Shown: one piece after another, positions 1 through 8,276 of the stretch
How positions within the stretch are numbered: position 1 is the first letter of the stretch
How the letters are laid out: the number at the start of each line of letters is the position of its first letter
DNA from: CAYYIS01 sp964470965
Lineage (GTDB): Bacteria; JAAXHH01; JABIQT01
Direction: 5' to 3'
Assembly: GCA_964470965.1 (NCBI GenBank)
Contig: CAYYIS010000061.1
Span: 1 to 29,059, forward strand
DNA length: 29,059 bases
The notes under the pieces: model-generated
Seen by the model: the letters and a program-made list of their open reading frames with translations, nothing else
What the model was told of the DNA's origin: nothing
The model's database searches: none
Translations under genes and position numbers: made by a program

Positions 1-1
1 A

Positions 2-490
2 CCGTTTATGGGCGGCGGTTCCATGATTAGTGAAGTGCACCTGGATTATTCGTCATGGGCGGATATTCCTGAAAAATTCGAAGCCGGAACACCGAATATC
101 GCACACGCTATCGTGTTGGGAGTGGCCGCGGAATACCTCCGGGGATTCGGTATGGAAAATATCCGAGCGCATGAAGAGGCGCTCACATGGTATCTGATCG
201 ACCGGCTGCAGGAAGTTGAGGACCTTACCATATACGGCATGGCGCCTGGACGTGGAGCGGCGGTTTCTTTTAACCTCGGCGACATACATCCGAGTGACCT
301 GGCCATCATACTGGACAGGGAAGGCATCGCCATACGATCTGGCCACCACTGCACTCAGCCGCTGCATAAAGCGATGGAAATCAAATTTGGTGCTTCAGCG
401 CGGGCCAGCCTCTATTTTTACAACACCACCGATGAGGTAGACCGGTTGATCGAGGGAATCCACAAGGCCAGACAGTTTTTTGGCACCTGA
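2..490 (+). CDS. sufS: Cysteine desulfurase SufS, C-terminal part (5' end outside window)
   Basis: This is the last ~160 residues of a group II PLP-dependent cysteine desulfurase, which takes sulfur from L-cysteine for Fe-S cluster assembly in the cytoplasm. The frame is open to the left edge, so the ATG at position 8 is an internal Met in the conserved PFMGGG stretch and not a start. The visible landmarks are FEAGTPNIA, the SufS-type active-site loop RSGHHCTQP with the catalytic cysteine, and the ARASLYFYNT stretch typical of SufS/CsdA. The PLP lysine lies upstream of the window. The gene ends 11 bp from the stop of the convergent AEC transporter. Family assignment is firm. SufS is chosen over CsdA from general similarity only, because no other suf gene is visible. 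Confidence 0.93.
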   Translation, partial: PFMGGGSMISEVHLDYSSWADIPEKFEAGTPNIAHAIVLGVAAEYLRGFGMENIRAHEEALTWYLIDRLQEVEDLTIYGMAPGRGAAVSFNLGDIHPSDLAIILDREGIAIRSGHHCTQPLHKAMEIKFGASARASLYFYNTTDEVDRLIEGIHKARQFFGT

Positions 491-501
491 CCTGACCCCG
501 G

Positions 502-1437
502 CTAACCACCATTTAGCCTGACGATGTATATGGTAACCGCCACGGTAATCACACTGAAAGTCGTCGTCAGAAACACTGCACTCGCGGCAAATTCCGGCTT
601 GTTTTTTAATTCCATGGCAATCAGGACTGTGTTAACGGCCGTCGGAAAACTGGTAGAGACGATCAATACCGCGGCCAGGGGCAACTGGATATCCAGCAGC
701 ATAACCACTATGACACCGATTACAGGAGAGATAACCAGCCGGCAAACGACTGAGGCGATACCGTCTGACAGATCATTGCCTACCTCTGTCTTCGCCAGTT
801 GAAACCCCAGTGTCACCAACGCCATGGGGACCAGAGCCTGTGCCAGATATTCCATGGGTAACCAGATAAAATTCGGCACACTGATCCCAAACATACGGAT
901 AATCCATCCCAGCAAAACCGCATACATCAACGGCATCCTGAGGGTCCTCATGAAAGCATCCTTCAGTGAATACTGACCTGAGGTGACAAGGAAAAGACCG
1001 ACGGTGAAGTTCAGAATATTCTGAACTACCAGGATGACCGATTGCACCGCCAGGCCGAATCCTGGAAATGCCAGGTCACTCACCGGAAATCCGTAATTGC
1101 CGCTGTTGTAAAACATCACCGATAAGTTAAACGCCCTCGATAGCTGCTTGTCTTGGGCCATTATTTTCGATACCGCCGCACTTACCAGGAAAAGCGCAAA
1201 ATACATTACTACGCAGAAAACAGCTATGTCTCTGAAATAGTCCTCGGATAGTTCTGAATTCGTAAGCGATGTAATAATCACGGCTGGAAGAACCAGATAT
1301 AATAAAATCTTGGTGAGTGCATCCAGGTCGAAACGGAATCGTCGTTCGAATAAGTAACCCATGAGGATGAGTACGACGATCGGACCGATAATCTCTATTA
1401 ATATTGTGACGAACAACGGTGAATCCCTTGTTAGCAT
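502..1437 (-). CDS. AEC (auxin efflux carrier) family transporter
   Basis: A 311-residue, very hydrophobic inner-membrane protein with about ten predicted membrane segments in two halves, the usual size for bacterial AEC/BASS-like permeases. The motif NSGNYGFPVS near residues 111-120 is a family signature, and MEYLAQALVPMALVTLGF carries the second conserved segment. Bacterial relatives move malate, malonate or other organic anions, but nothing here fixes the substrate. The gene runs convergently to sufS and divergently from tenA, so it is probably its own transcription unit. The start is the ATG at 1437, directly followed by a charged N-terminus and the first membrane helix. Family is sure, substrate unknown. 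Confidence 0.88.
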   Translation of the reverse strand: MLTRDSPLFVTILIEIIGPIVVLILMGYLFERRFRFDLDALTKILLYLVLPAVIITSLTNSELSEDYFRDIAVFCVVMYFALFLVSAAVSKIMAQDKQLSRAFNLSVMFYNSGNYGFPVSDLAFPGFGLAVQSVILVVQNILNFTVGLFLVTSGQYSLKDAFMRTLRMPLMYAVLLGWIIRMFGISVPNFIWLPMEYLAQALVPMALVTLGFQLAKTEVGNDLSDGIASVVCRLVISPVIGVIVVMLLDIQLPLAAVLIVSTSFPTAVNTVLIAMELKNKPEFAASAVFLTTTFSVITVAVTIYIVRLNGG

Positions 1438-1647
1438 AAGTTGGATATTAAAGTAGGCGGTAATATACCTTCAACTCATCGAACTTCAACACAAATGATC
1501 TTGCTTCACGTCAGCTTTACTTTAGATTAATCGATATGCAGATCGACTCGACTCAGATCGTCTCCGGGATGGAACTGCGGATTATGGTGTGGCCGCGATT
1601 TGCAATATCGAGCTTTATGATGACTTCGATTATGAAAAGGAAACAAT
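1438..1647. other. Intergenic region between AEC gene and tenA, with a possible coding relic
   Basis: This 210-base divergent spacer shows a weak promoter candidate toward tenA: TTGCTT at 1501-1506 and TAGATT at 1523-1528, 16 bp apart. No thiamine pyrophosphate riboswitch (CTGAGA / ACCCTTTGAACCTGA cores) could be found. One plus-strand frame is open from 1526 to a TGA at 1649-1651 that overlaps the tenA start as ATGA. Its last residues, IELYDDFDYEKETI, look protein-like, but it has no ATG or other convincing start. It could be the decayed tail of a gene that once preceded tenA, or chance. Confidence 0.3.
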
Positions 1648-2328
1648 ATGACACAATCCTCAAACCCCTCATTTACCGCCAAGCTGTGGGAAAGTATAAT
1701 CCCTACCTATGACGCCATCCAAGAACATCCCTTCATAGACGGCTTGACGAGCGGTGACCTGGACCATGACGCTTTCGTATACTATATCATCCAGGACACG
1801 TTATACATCCGCGATTATGCGCGTGCGCTGGCATTACTCGCCGTCAAGGCTCCCCAGGAAGACACAATAATGCTGTTCAGCGAACACGCCAGGGCCTGTA
1901 TTGAAATCGAACGTGGGTTACATAAATCGATCTTCGAAGAGGCGGGTATCACCGACAAAATGGTCGAGGCCACATCCATGGCGCCCACCTGCCGCGCATA
2001 CACAAGCTACCTTTTGGCGGTTGCATACGGCAGACCATATGCGGAAGCACTGGCCGCGGTTCTTCCCTGTTACTGGATATACTGGGAGGTTGGCAAGGTG
2101 CTCACGAAGGTGGGATCGCCCGATCCACTGTATCAGCGCTGGATCGATGCCTATGGCGCTGAGAGTTTCGGCGAAACGGTTCAGGCCGTGCTAGACCTTA
2201 TGGATGAGACCGCAACCAATGAAACGGAAGAAATCAGGTCCGCCATGATCCGGCATTTTGTAACGACAAGCCGTTATGAGTGGATGTTCTGGGATATGGG
2301 ATATCGACAGGAGAAATGGCCTGTTTAG
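1648..2328 (+). CDS. tenA: TenA family protein (aminopyrimidine aminohydrolase / thiaminase II type)
   Basis: A 226-residue cytoplasmic all-helical enzyme of the TenA/HMG-like fold, the normal length for the family. TenA hydrolyses the amino group of aminopyrimidines from degraded thiamine so the HMP moiety can be salvaged. By comparison with Bacillus subtilis TenA, the active-site set is intact: Asp50 in IIQDTLYI, Tyr53, Tyr118 in AYTSYL, the nucleophile Cys141 in VLPCYWIYWEVG and Glu211 in SRYEWMFW. This makes it a classical TenA_C protein and not the Cys-less TenA_E type. The start at 1648 follows an AAAGGAAA ribosome-binding site. No thi gene lies next to it, so a salvage role rests on the family alone. 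Confidence 0.93.
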   Translation: MTQSSNPSFTAKLWESIIPTYDAIQEHPFIDGLTSGDLDHDAFVYYIIQDTLYIRDYARALALLAVKAPQEDTIMLFSEHARACIEIERGLHKSIFEEAGITDKMVEATSMAPTCRAYTSYLLAVAYGRPYAEALAAVLPCYWIYWEVGKVLTKVGSPDPLYQRWIDAYGAESFGETVQAVLDLMDETATNETEEIRSAMIRHFVTTSRYEWMFWDMGYRQEKWPV

Positions 2329-2375
2329 CCTTATTGCGGCAGAATTCTCAACGGTTTGTTGTTCTCAAGGCTAAA
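2324..2375 (+). terminator. Possible stem-loop at the end of tenA
   Basis: The perfect 9-bp inverted repeat TTTAGCCTT (2324-2332) / AAGGCTAAA (2367-2375) includes the tenA stop codon and encloses a smaller CAAC-GGTTT-GTTG hairpin. It lacks a U-tract, so it is at best a Rho-independent terminator of a non-standard kind or an mRNA-end stabiliser. Confidence 0.35.
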
Positions 2376-2786
2376 TTCCAGGTCCTACAAGCCCCTGTGT
2401 ACAAACTCCCGCTAATCTAAGTTTTACTCTGTAAGACGGCATACTGCTATTGGGTACCACGGTGGCCCATCATCCAGCTGCCCCGGTCTCGATGATGAGG
2501 CATTCGAAAGCACCCGTAAGGGCGAACAGCCGACGTGGGCATCTGCCGATACGTTGGCAGGCCAATCCGTTTCGGTGATTGCCTGTTTAAGGTGCAGCAT
2601 TCGATGATTCAAATCTACTAGGGCTAATCAATTGCAGTTAATAAGGTGTGAATTACTCCATTGTTTATTCGGAATGCTTTGTATACTTTCGGTAGAGTTT
2701 GTTGGATTCATTCTAAACGATGCCGTTGTTAACGGTGAACATCCCACCAGGCCATCCTTCCGGATTATTTCCCACAGCCAATCATC
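2376..2786. other. Gene-poor region before rnr, with promoter candidate and possible coding relic
   Basis: No convincing gene is present. A plus-strand frame is open from 2416 to a TGA at 2605-2607 without an ATG. Its middle (DDEAFESTRKGEQPTWASAD) looks more like protein than noise, so it may be the remains of a lost gene; I do not recognise the family. A promoter candidate for rnr is TTGTTT at 2661-2666 and TATACT at 2682-2687, with a short 15-bp spacer. Confidence 0.3.
2661..2687 (+). promoter_or_regulatory. Candidate promoter of rnr
   Basis: The -10 element TATACT (2682-2687) is near consensus. The best -35, TTGTTT (2661-2666), sits at a short 15-bp spacing. It lies about 100 bases before the RNase R start in a region with no other role. 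Confidence 0.4.
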
Positions 2787-5051
2787 ATGCGTCCCTCTCG
2801 CGATAACATCCTGGCCTACCTGAAATCACCCGGGTACCATCCCTCACGCATCAGGGAACTGGCGCGTCATATGAAGGTGCCGCAAGCCGCCTATCGTGCG
2901 TTTCGTCGCCTCATTCATGACATGGTGGGTTCTGGTGACCTGGTTGAGCTTCGTCGGAAGCGGATCGCGCTTCCCGGAGGTGACGGATTTGTCATCGGAC
3001 AAATTCAGGGGCATCAGGGAGGATTCGGATTTGTAAACGTGTCGCCCGATGCGCCGGATGTATTCATCGGGGCGGCCAACATGGGCCGGGCCTTGCACGG
3101 TGATACCGTAATGGTCCGTATGTTCGGCAGGCGCCGGGGTTTGAATCCCGAGGGGAAGGTCATCCGCGTAGTGGAGCGGGGAAATGGCCCCGTAGTGGGA
3201 ACCTATCATCAGGATGGGGGTATGGGACTGGTCATTCCGGATGACCCGCGTGTTAACAGGCACATCTCCATTGGACCTGATGATGCAAGGAAAGCAAAAC
3301 CCGGCCAGAAAGTGGTTGTAAATGTTACAGCGTGGAAATCCGGGCAGTACCGTCCAGAAGGCCGTGTCGTTGAAGTTATCGGGTTTCCGGATGACCGGAA
3401 CCTGGCGATCGTCTCCCTGATTCGCAGTTATGACCTAGCCCTGGATTTCCCTGATTCTGTCCTGACAGAGACATCAAACATCCCCGACGGCATACCTGGC
3501 GAATGCGTTGAAGATAGGCTCGACCTCAGAGATACACGATGCTTCACGATTGACCCACCAGAGGCCCGCGATTTCGACGATGCGGTCTCGATCGAGCACC
3601 TCGGTACCGGCAGCTATCGCCTGGGTGTCCATATTGCCGATGTTTCGGCCTATGTACCCGAGGGCGGCCTTATTGATCGAGAAGCGTTGTACCGGGGAAC
3701 GAGTGTTTACCTTGTGGATCGGGTCATTCCGATGTTACCCCATCGATTGACCAATGAACTCTGTTCGCTCAAACCCAACGAAGATCGGCTTACCATGTCG
3801 GTCATTATGGACATCGATGAGGCTGGAATAATCGGCGGGTATGTAATCCGAGAGAGCATGATACGAAGCGCGCGCAGAATGACGTATCAGGAAGCTCAGG
3901 CATGGATTGAGTCAGGGGACCCATCCGACATGGAAACAGGCAATATCGTATCGGATCTACGCCATCTGAAAGCGCTCAGTCGAAATCTACTCAAAGAACG
4001 TTTGTCGCGTGGCGGCCTCGATTTTGATCTGCCTGAACCTTATGTGCTGCTGAATGAAGACGGTGCGCCGACCGAAGTCGGAAAAGAAGACAGACTGGAT
4101 AGCAATCGTTTGATTGAAGAATGTATGTTGGCAGCGAATCGCACCGTGGCCAGGTATATGATAGCGAAAGACTTACCGGCTGTTTACCGGATTCATGAAC
4201 GTCCCAAGAACGAAAAACTGCAGGAACTTCTGGTGATTCTCACTGGATTCGGATACCAGTTGTCTCAAGCCGACGTATCAAATCCACTCCGGTTGCAGAA
4301 ATTCATGACGTCAATACAGGATCATCCGGAGCATATCGTGATAAATTCCTTAATCATACGGTCTATGCAGAAAGCTAAATATTCAGTAGGAAACATGGGC
4401 CATTACGGACTGGCTTTCGAGGAATATTTACACTTCACATCGCCCATCCGCCGTTATCCGGATCTAGCGGTCCACCGGTTGCTGAAGGAAAACAGCCGCG
4501 GCTCATTGTCCATGGACCGGATCGACGAATTGGATAAAATACTCCGAAAAACTTCCGAAATAGCGTCACAGCGAGAAAAAAGGGCCGAAGAAGTGGAACG
4601 TGAATCCGTGAAAATCAAACAGACCGAATATATGGAAAAAAAGATAGGTGAGGAGTTTGATGGCGTGGTTTCCGGTGCCGTCCCTTCGGGTGTGTTCGTT
4701 GAACTTAAGGATTCCCTGATAGACGGCTTGATACATGTCTCGAATCTCACGGACGACTATTATCAATTCGACAGAGACCATATGCGCCTGGTTGGGACTC
4801 GCACTCATAAGGTTTTCCGATTGGGCGTCAAGGTGCGGGTAAGGGTAATCGAAGCGAACAGAAACCTCAGGCGTATAAATTTTGCGCTCGTCCATGTGCA
4901 GGATATGCCAAATGCTGATATTCCATCGAACAAGGGCTCGAAGCCCAAAAACGGCCCCACTGGCCCCAGACAATCACATGATGTAACGGTACGAAAAACG
5001 ACGGGCGGTACCCGCCGAAATAAAAACAGAAAATCAAGGCGGAGAAGATGA
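2787..5051 (+). CDS. rnr: Ribonuclease R (RNB-family 3'-5' exoribonuclease)
   Basis: A 754-residue processive hydrolytic exoribonuclease that degrades structured RNA and takes part in RNA quality control. Domains in order are a winged-helix-like N-terminus (about 1-60), two cold-shock domains (about 65-210), the RNB catalytic domain (about 245-570), an S1 domain (about 620-705, GEEFDGVVSGAVPSGVFVEL) and a basic Lys/Arg tail ending RRRR. The RNB metal ligands are all there (Asp256, Asp262, Asp264, Asp265 in DPPEARDFDD), as is the FTSPIRRYPDL signature near 550-560. The tail and helix-like N-terminus fit RNase R rather than RNase II. An in-frame TGA at 2736 and the lack of any other ATG favour the start at 2787, although no good Shine-Dalgarno precedes it. 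tRNA-Ala follows on the same strand. Confidence 0.96.
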   Translation: MRPSRDNILAYLKSPGYHPSRIRELARHMKVPQAAYRAFRRLIHDMVGSGDLVELRRKRIALPGGDGFVIGQIQGHQGGFGFVNVSPDAPDVFIGAANMGRALHGDTVMVRMFGRRRGLNPEGKVIRVVERGNGPVVGTYHQDGGMGLVIPDDPRVNRHISIGPDDARKAKPGQKVVVNVTAWKSGQYRPEGRVVEVIGFPDDRNLAIVSLIRSYDLALDFPDSVLTETSNIPDGIPGECVEDRLDLRDTRCFTIDPPEARDFDDAVSIEHLGTGSYRLGVHIADVSAYVPEGGLIDREALYRGTSVYLVDRVIPMLPHRLTNELCSLKPNEDRLTMSVIMDIDEAGIIGGYVIRESMIRSARRMTYQEAQAWIESGDPSDMETGNIVSDLRHLKALSRNLLKERLSRGGLDFDLPEPYVLLNEDGAPTEVGKEDRLDSNRLIEECMLAANRTVARYMIAKDLPAVYRIHERPKNEKLQELLVILTGFGYQLSQADVSNPLRLQKFMTSIQDHPEHIVINSLIIRSMQKAKYSVGNMGHYGLAFEEYLHFTSPIRRYPDLAVHRLLKENSRGSLSMDRIDELDKILRKTSEIASQREKRAEEVERESVKIKQTEYMEKKIGEEFDGVVSGAVPSGVFVELKDSLIDGLIHVSNLTDDYYQFDRDHMRLVGTRTHKVFRLGVKVRVRVIEANRNLRRINFALVHVQDMPNADIPSNKGSKPKNGPTGPRQSHDVTVRKTTGGTRRNKNRKSRRRR

Positions 5052-5073
5052 CGAAGAGGAGTCGGAATTTTGC

Positions 5074-5102
5074 TTGACAATCAATGGAATCGCCCTTAAT
5101 TT
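5074..5102 (+). promoter_or_regulatory. Sigma-70 type promoter of tRNA-Ala
   Basis: TTGACA at 5074-5079 and TAATTT at 5097-5102 are separated by exactly 17 bp. Transcription would start around 5109, about five bases before the mature tRNA 5' end at 5114, which fits a short 5' leader removed by RNase P. Confidence 0.75.
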
Positions 5103-5113
5103 AGCGGGGGTTT

Positions 5114-5186
<73 letters not shown>

Positions 5187-5260
5187 TTTCGTTATCACCT
5201 GCCTGCCGGTTTTTGCGACAGGTCTTTCTCTTCAGGCGTATCTCGGTTAGTTCGTTCCGT

Positions 5261-7120
5261 ATGAAGACACGTCAGCAAACAATCATCTTCATAGCCGGCA
5301 TCCTTCTCCTTGCCGTTCTATCCTGTGCGCCAGCTTCACACCTCACAAGACGTAGCGTCTCCCCTAAAGAACCGTTATTACCCGATCCCATATCATTGGC
5401 CCGATCCCACTATGAGGCAGGGAAACAGGCTTTTGAAATGGAACGGTGGGATCTGGCAGAGGGAGAACTCAATCGTGCCCGCGATCTACTATGGCGAGCA
5501 GATTTACTGTCTATACCGCACGAGATGATGGATGAGCGGCGGATTCTACGGTCGGAGGTGGAGCAAGTGCTGTCCGCAATTATGGCCCAGAATTCACCTG
5601 CCCCGGCCTTTTTTGCGGAAAACGATTCCTTATTACCTGAAGAGAACGGCGTTCCTACCGCATTCGAACAGCTGTTAAAAATACCTGTCACTTCGACGGT
5701 CGATACCTTGACCGACGGTCCGCCGCCTGATTTCAGCACGTTTAACATTCCCGTTGTGTTGAATCCACAGGTAAGAAGCGCGATCAACCTGTTACGGACG
5801 GACGGTTCCTACAGATTTGGTATTTGGCTTAACCTTATCAATCGATATGCCCCCTTAACACGGTCTGTATTTGAGAAGGAAGGGCTACCCGAAGATCTTG
5901 CATTCGTGGCGATGATCGGCAGCGGAAACCAGCCCCGAGCCATTTCCCGAACCGGTGCCGCCGGTCTCTGGCAGCTTTCTCTGAAAACAGCGACAAGTTT
6001 CGGGCTACGGCGGACCTCATGGATAGACGAAAGGTTGGATCCGAACAAATCAACCTGGGCGGCCGCTAATCATTTCAAATCGCTTTTCAACACTCTGGGT
6101 GACTGGCCCCTGGTGATCGCTGCCCACCATGTGGGATTGGATACGATACGAGATGCCCTGAACGCTTCCGGAACGAATAGAGTCTGGGACCTGAAACTAC
6201 CAGCGGAATCAATCCGTTATGTGTCGCTGGTAATGGCCGCGGCCATCGTCAGCAAGAATCCCGGTGCTTACGGCTTTAAACGCCAACAAAAGCTTCCTCT
6301 CACGTATGAGTCCGTAGTAATCGACCAGAGTCTTCATCTGAAAACTATTGCATCGGGAATGAACCTCAGTCTGGATGAGTTAAAACAGTTGAACCCGGAA
6401 CTTCGTGTCTGGAGAATACCTTCCGGCGGATATTCCCTAAAGATACCCGTTGGCACGCGTAATGACTACCTAACCTGGGCAGGTATAAAGCCTACCGAAC
6501 CGGATCCTGCAGATATCATCGCCTACACAGTTCGCCGGGGAGATAATATCATTAAAATAGCCAGGAGATTTCGGGTTTATGCTGATGATATTATCGAAGA
6601 AAGCGATATCACCCGTCCCGATCGTTTGAGAATAGGTCAGGTTCTCTTTATTCCATCGTATGGTCAGAGAAACAGCGCAAATGGTTCTGCCGGTCAAACC
6701 ACCGCTACATCCTCGCGGCCAAAAACCAGCCCGAGCTCCTACCCGCCCCCCGATTCCAAAACGCACACCAAACTGTCGTATCGGGTACGTCGTGGGGATA
6801 CACTGGAAGGCATCGGGCGCAGATACAACGTACGCATCGGCCCCATCCAATCCTGGAACAATCTCAGGGATCCGCGCGATTTAAAGGCTGGGCAGTCGCT
6901 CTCCATCTGGGTTCCCAAAGACGCGGCCTCGCGACAAACTGGGAATCCAACAGTTTCGGGTAAAAACGCGTTGGTTTACACCATTAGGCGTGGCGACACC
7001 CTCTGGGATATCGCGAGACAGTTCAACATAACCGTCAGTTCCATTCAGGCCGGCAATAATCTCTCAAGAAGATCGCGCATTTATCCTGGTGATAAAATAC
7101 GCATCGTGCTGCCAGATTAA
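5261..7120 (+). CDS. LysM lipoprotein with a degenerate MltD-like lytic transglycosylase (SLT) domain
   Basis: A 619-residue predicted lipoprotein. The signal peptide ends LLLAVLSC, with the lipid-anchor Cys at 22. A TPR-like stretch covers about 42-75, an SLT/MltD-type domain about 185-300, a weak LysM-like segment about 356-397, and three clear LysM domains about 420-466, 505-552 and 571-617 (VRRGDN, VRRGDT, IRRGDT). It should bind peptidoglycan in the periplasm. In MltD the catalytic glutamate lies in the motif P-I-V-E-S. Here the aligned residues read AMIGSGNQP, so Gly220 (GGC at 5918-5920) replaces Glu. The usual A-Y-N-x-G is AHHVG. The fold markers GAAGLWQL and GDWPL remain. Cleavage activity is therefore doubtful, and it may be a binding or scaffolding protein. 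The longer frame from 5129 would start inside the tRNA, so the ATG at 5261 is chosen. Confidence 0.9.
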   Translation: MKTRQQTIIFIAGILLLAVLSCAPASHLTRRSVSPKEPLLPDPISLARSHYEAGKQAFEMERWDLAEGELNRARDLLWRADLLSIPHEMMDERRILRSEVEQVLSAIMAQNSPAPAFFAENDSLLPEENGVPTAFEQLLKIPVTSTVDTLTDGPPPDFSTFNIPVVLNPQVRSAINLLRTDGSYRFGIWLNLINRYAPLTRSVFEKEGLPEDLAFVAMIGSGNQPRAISRTGAAGLWQLSLKTATSFGLRRTSWIDERLDPNKSTWAAANHFKSLFNTLGDWPLVIAAHHVGLDTIRDALNASGTNRVWDLKLPAESIRYVSLVMAAAIVSKNPGAYGFKRQQKLPLTYESVVIDQSLHLKTIASGMNLSLDELKQLNPELRVWRIPSGGYSLKIPVGTRNDYLTWAGIKPTEPDPADIIAYTVRRGDNIIKIARRFRVYADDIIEESDITRPDRLRIGQVLFIPSYGQRNSANGSAGQTTATSSRPKTSPSSYPPPDSKTHTKLSYRVRRGDTLEGIGRRYNVRIGPIQSWNNLRDPRDLKAGQSLSIWVPKDAASRQTGNPTVSGKNALVYTIRRGDTLWDIARQFNITVSSIQAGNNLSRRSRIYPGDKIRIVLPD

Positions 7121-7190
7121 CACGCTTACTGCCCCATTTTCCAATCCGGTTTGCCGCGCCTTTCTGAGAACGGTTAAGAGTAAAAAGTCA

Positions 7191-7219
7191 TTGACATCCA
7201 TGAGGTCACATGATATACT
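7191..7219 (+). promoter_or_regulatory. Near-consensus promoter of sppA (extended -10)
   Basis: TTGACA at 7191-7196, a 17-bp spacer and TATACT at 7214-7219, preceded by TG at 7211-7212 (TGATATACT), form an almost ideal sigma-70 promoter with an extended -10. Transcription would begin near 7226, giving a leader of about 95 bases before sppA. Confidence 0.8.
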
Positions 7220-7229
7220 GTGCATGTAT

Positions 7230-7241
7230 TTTTGGCCAAAA
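7230..7241. promoter_or_regulatory. Palindrome at the sppA transcription start (possible operator)
   Basis: TTTTGGCCAAAA is a perfect 12-bp palindrome lying at about +4 to +15 of the predicted sppA transcript. This is a typical place for a repressor site, but no regulator gene is adjacent. Confidence 0.35.
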
Positions 7242-7319
7242 TCCCTCGATGAATCGATGCGAAATCGGGAAACGACCGATACACGCCCTCAAGCTTTTTT
7301 TATGTTATGAGCGACACCC

Positions 7320-8198
7320 ATGGCCAGAAAATCAGATTGGATAATCGGAGGCGCTCTGGTAGCGGGCGCTTTCATGTTTATAGCCGTGACCGGACTCATT
7401 TTTCTCGCATCCCTCGTGGGGAGCGATAACGAATTCGTATACAAGTCAGGCCAGCGGATCGGTATTGTTGAAGTTAACGGAATTATCACGGATGCTGGTA
7501 AAGTTGTAGATCGGGTGATTCAATACCGTGAGGATGATTCCGTTGAGGCTATCGTTTTACGGATTAACAGCCCAGGCGGCGTGGTCGCACCGACCCAGGA
7601 AATATACGACGAATTGCGTAAGACGCGGGATGCCGGTAAGACCATCATAGCAACGATGGGAAGTGTGGCGGCTTCGGGTGGATATTACATAGCATGCGCG
7701 GCGGATTCCATACTCGCCAATCCAGGCACACTCACTGGAAGCATCGGTGTTATCTTTGAATTGCCCAATGCCAAAGGGTTGTTTGATAAAATCGGCATTG
7801 ACTGGCAGGTCATAAAAAGTGGAGATCACAAGGACATCGGATCTCCCGCCCGGCAACTGACAAGGGAAGAGCGCGGGTACATGCAGGCTGTTGTTGATGA
7901 TACATATAACCAGTTCGTGGATGTAGTCACCTGGAACCGCCCTCTGACAAGGGATGATGTTCTGGAAGTTGCTGATGGCCAGGTATTTACAGGCAACCAG
8001 GCCATTTCACTCGGACTGATTGACCGTTTGGGCACGTACCAGGATGCGGTAGCGCTTGCCGGTCGTCTTGCCGGCATCACGGGAAAACCGGAACTCGTAA
8101 AACCTAAGAAAAAGACTATTTTCGACCTGATGGTTGAAAATATGGAGTCGGTGTTTCAGGGGCGGTCGTCTGTCCTTCTGGAATATCGACTGCGTTAA
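7320..8198 (+). CDS. sppA: Signal peptide peptidase SppA (S49 family, short form)
   Basis: A 292-residue membrane-bound serine protease of family S49 that cleaves leftover signal peptides in the membrane. One N-terminal transmembrane helix (about 8-33) is followed by a single S49 domain, as in Bacillus-type SppA, rather than the tandem form of E. coli. The Ser-Lys dyad is intact: Ser119 in GSVAASGGYY and Lys171 in SGDHKDIGSP, 52 residues apart as in Bacillus SppA. The NSPGG motif (83-87) and TGSIGVIF are also present. The ATG at 7320 is the first after an in-frame TGA at 7308. The ribosome-binding site is poor although the promoter upstream is strong, so expression may be tuned at translation. 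HU follows on the same strand after 78 bases. Confidence 0.95.
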   Translation: MARKSDWIIGGALVAGAFMFIAVTGLIFLASLVGSDNEFVYKSGQRIGIVEVNGIITDAGKVVDRVIQYREDDSVEAIVLRINSPGGVVAPTQEIYDELRKTRDAGKTIIATMGSVAASGGYYIACAADSILANPGTLTGSIGVIFELPNAKGLFDKIGIDWQVIKSGDHKDIGSPARQLTREERGYMQAVVDDTYNQFVDVVTWNRPLTRDDVLEVADGQVFTGNQAISLGLIDRLGTYQDAVALAGRLAGITGKPELVKPKKKTIFDLMVENMESVFQGRSSVLLEYRLR

Positions 8199-8276
8199 CC
8201 GAAGATCGGAAAACGAACGGGACGATGATTTATCCTGGAGGCCGATCGGGACCGTTCATTCACGAAGGAGTTTCAC

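Noticed and set aside
1438..1647. TPP riboswitch upstream of tenA
   Set aside because: The conserved thi-box cores are absent from the whole spacer on either strand.
5187..5230. Terminator after tRNA-Ala
   Set aside because: The only stem (ACCTG/CAGGT) is short with a large loop and a poor T-run, so read-through into the LysM gene is as likely.
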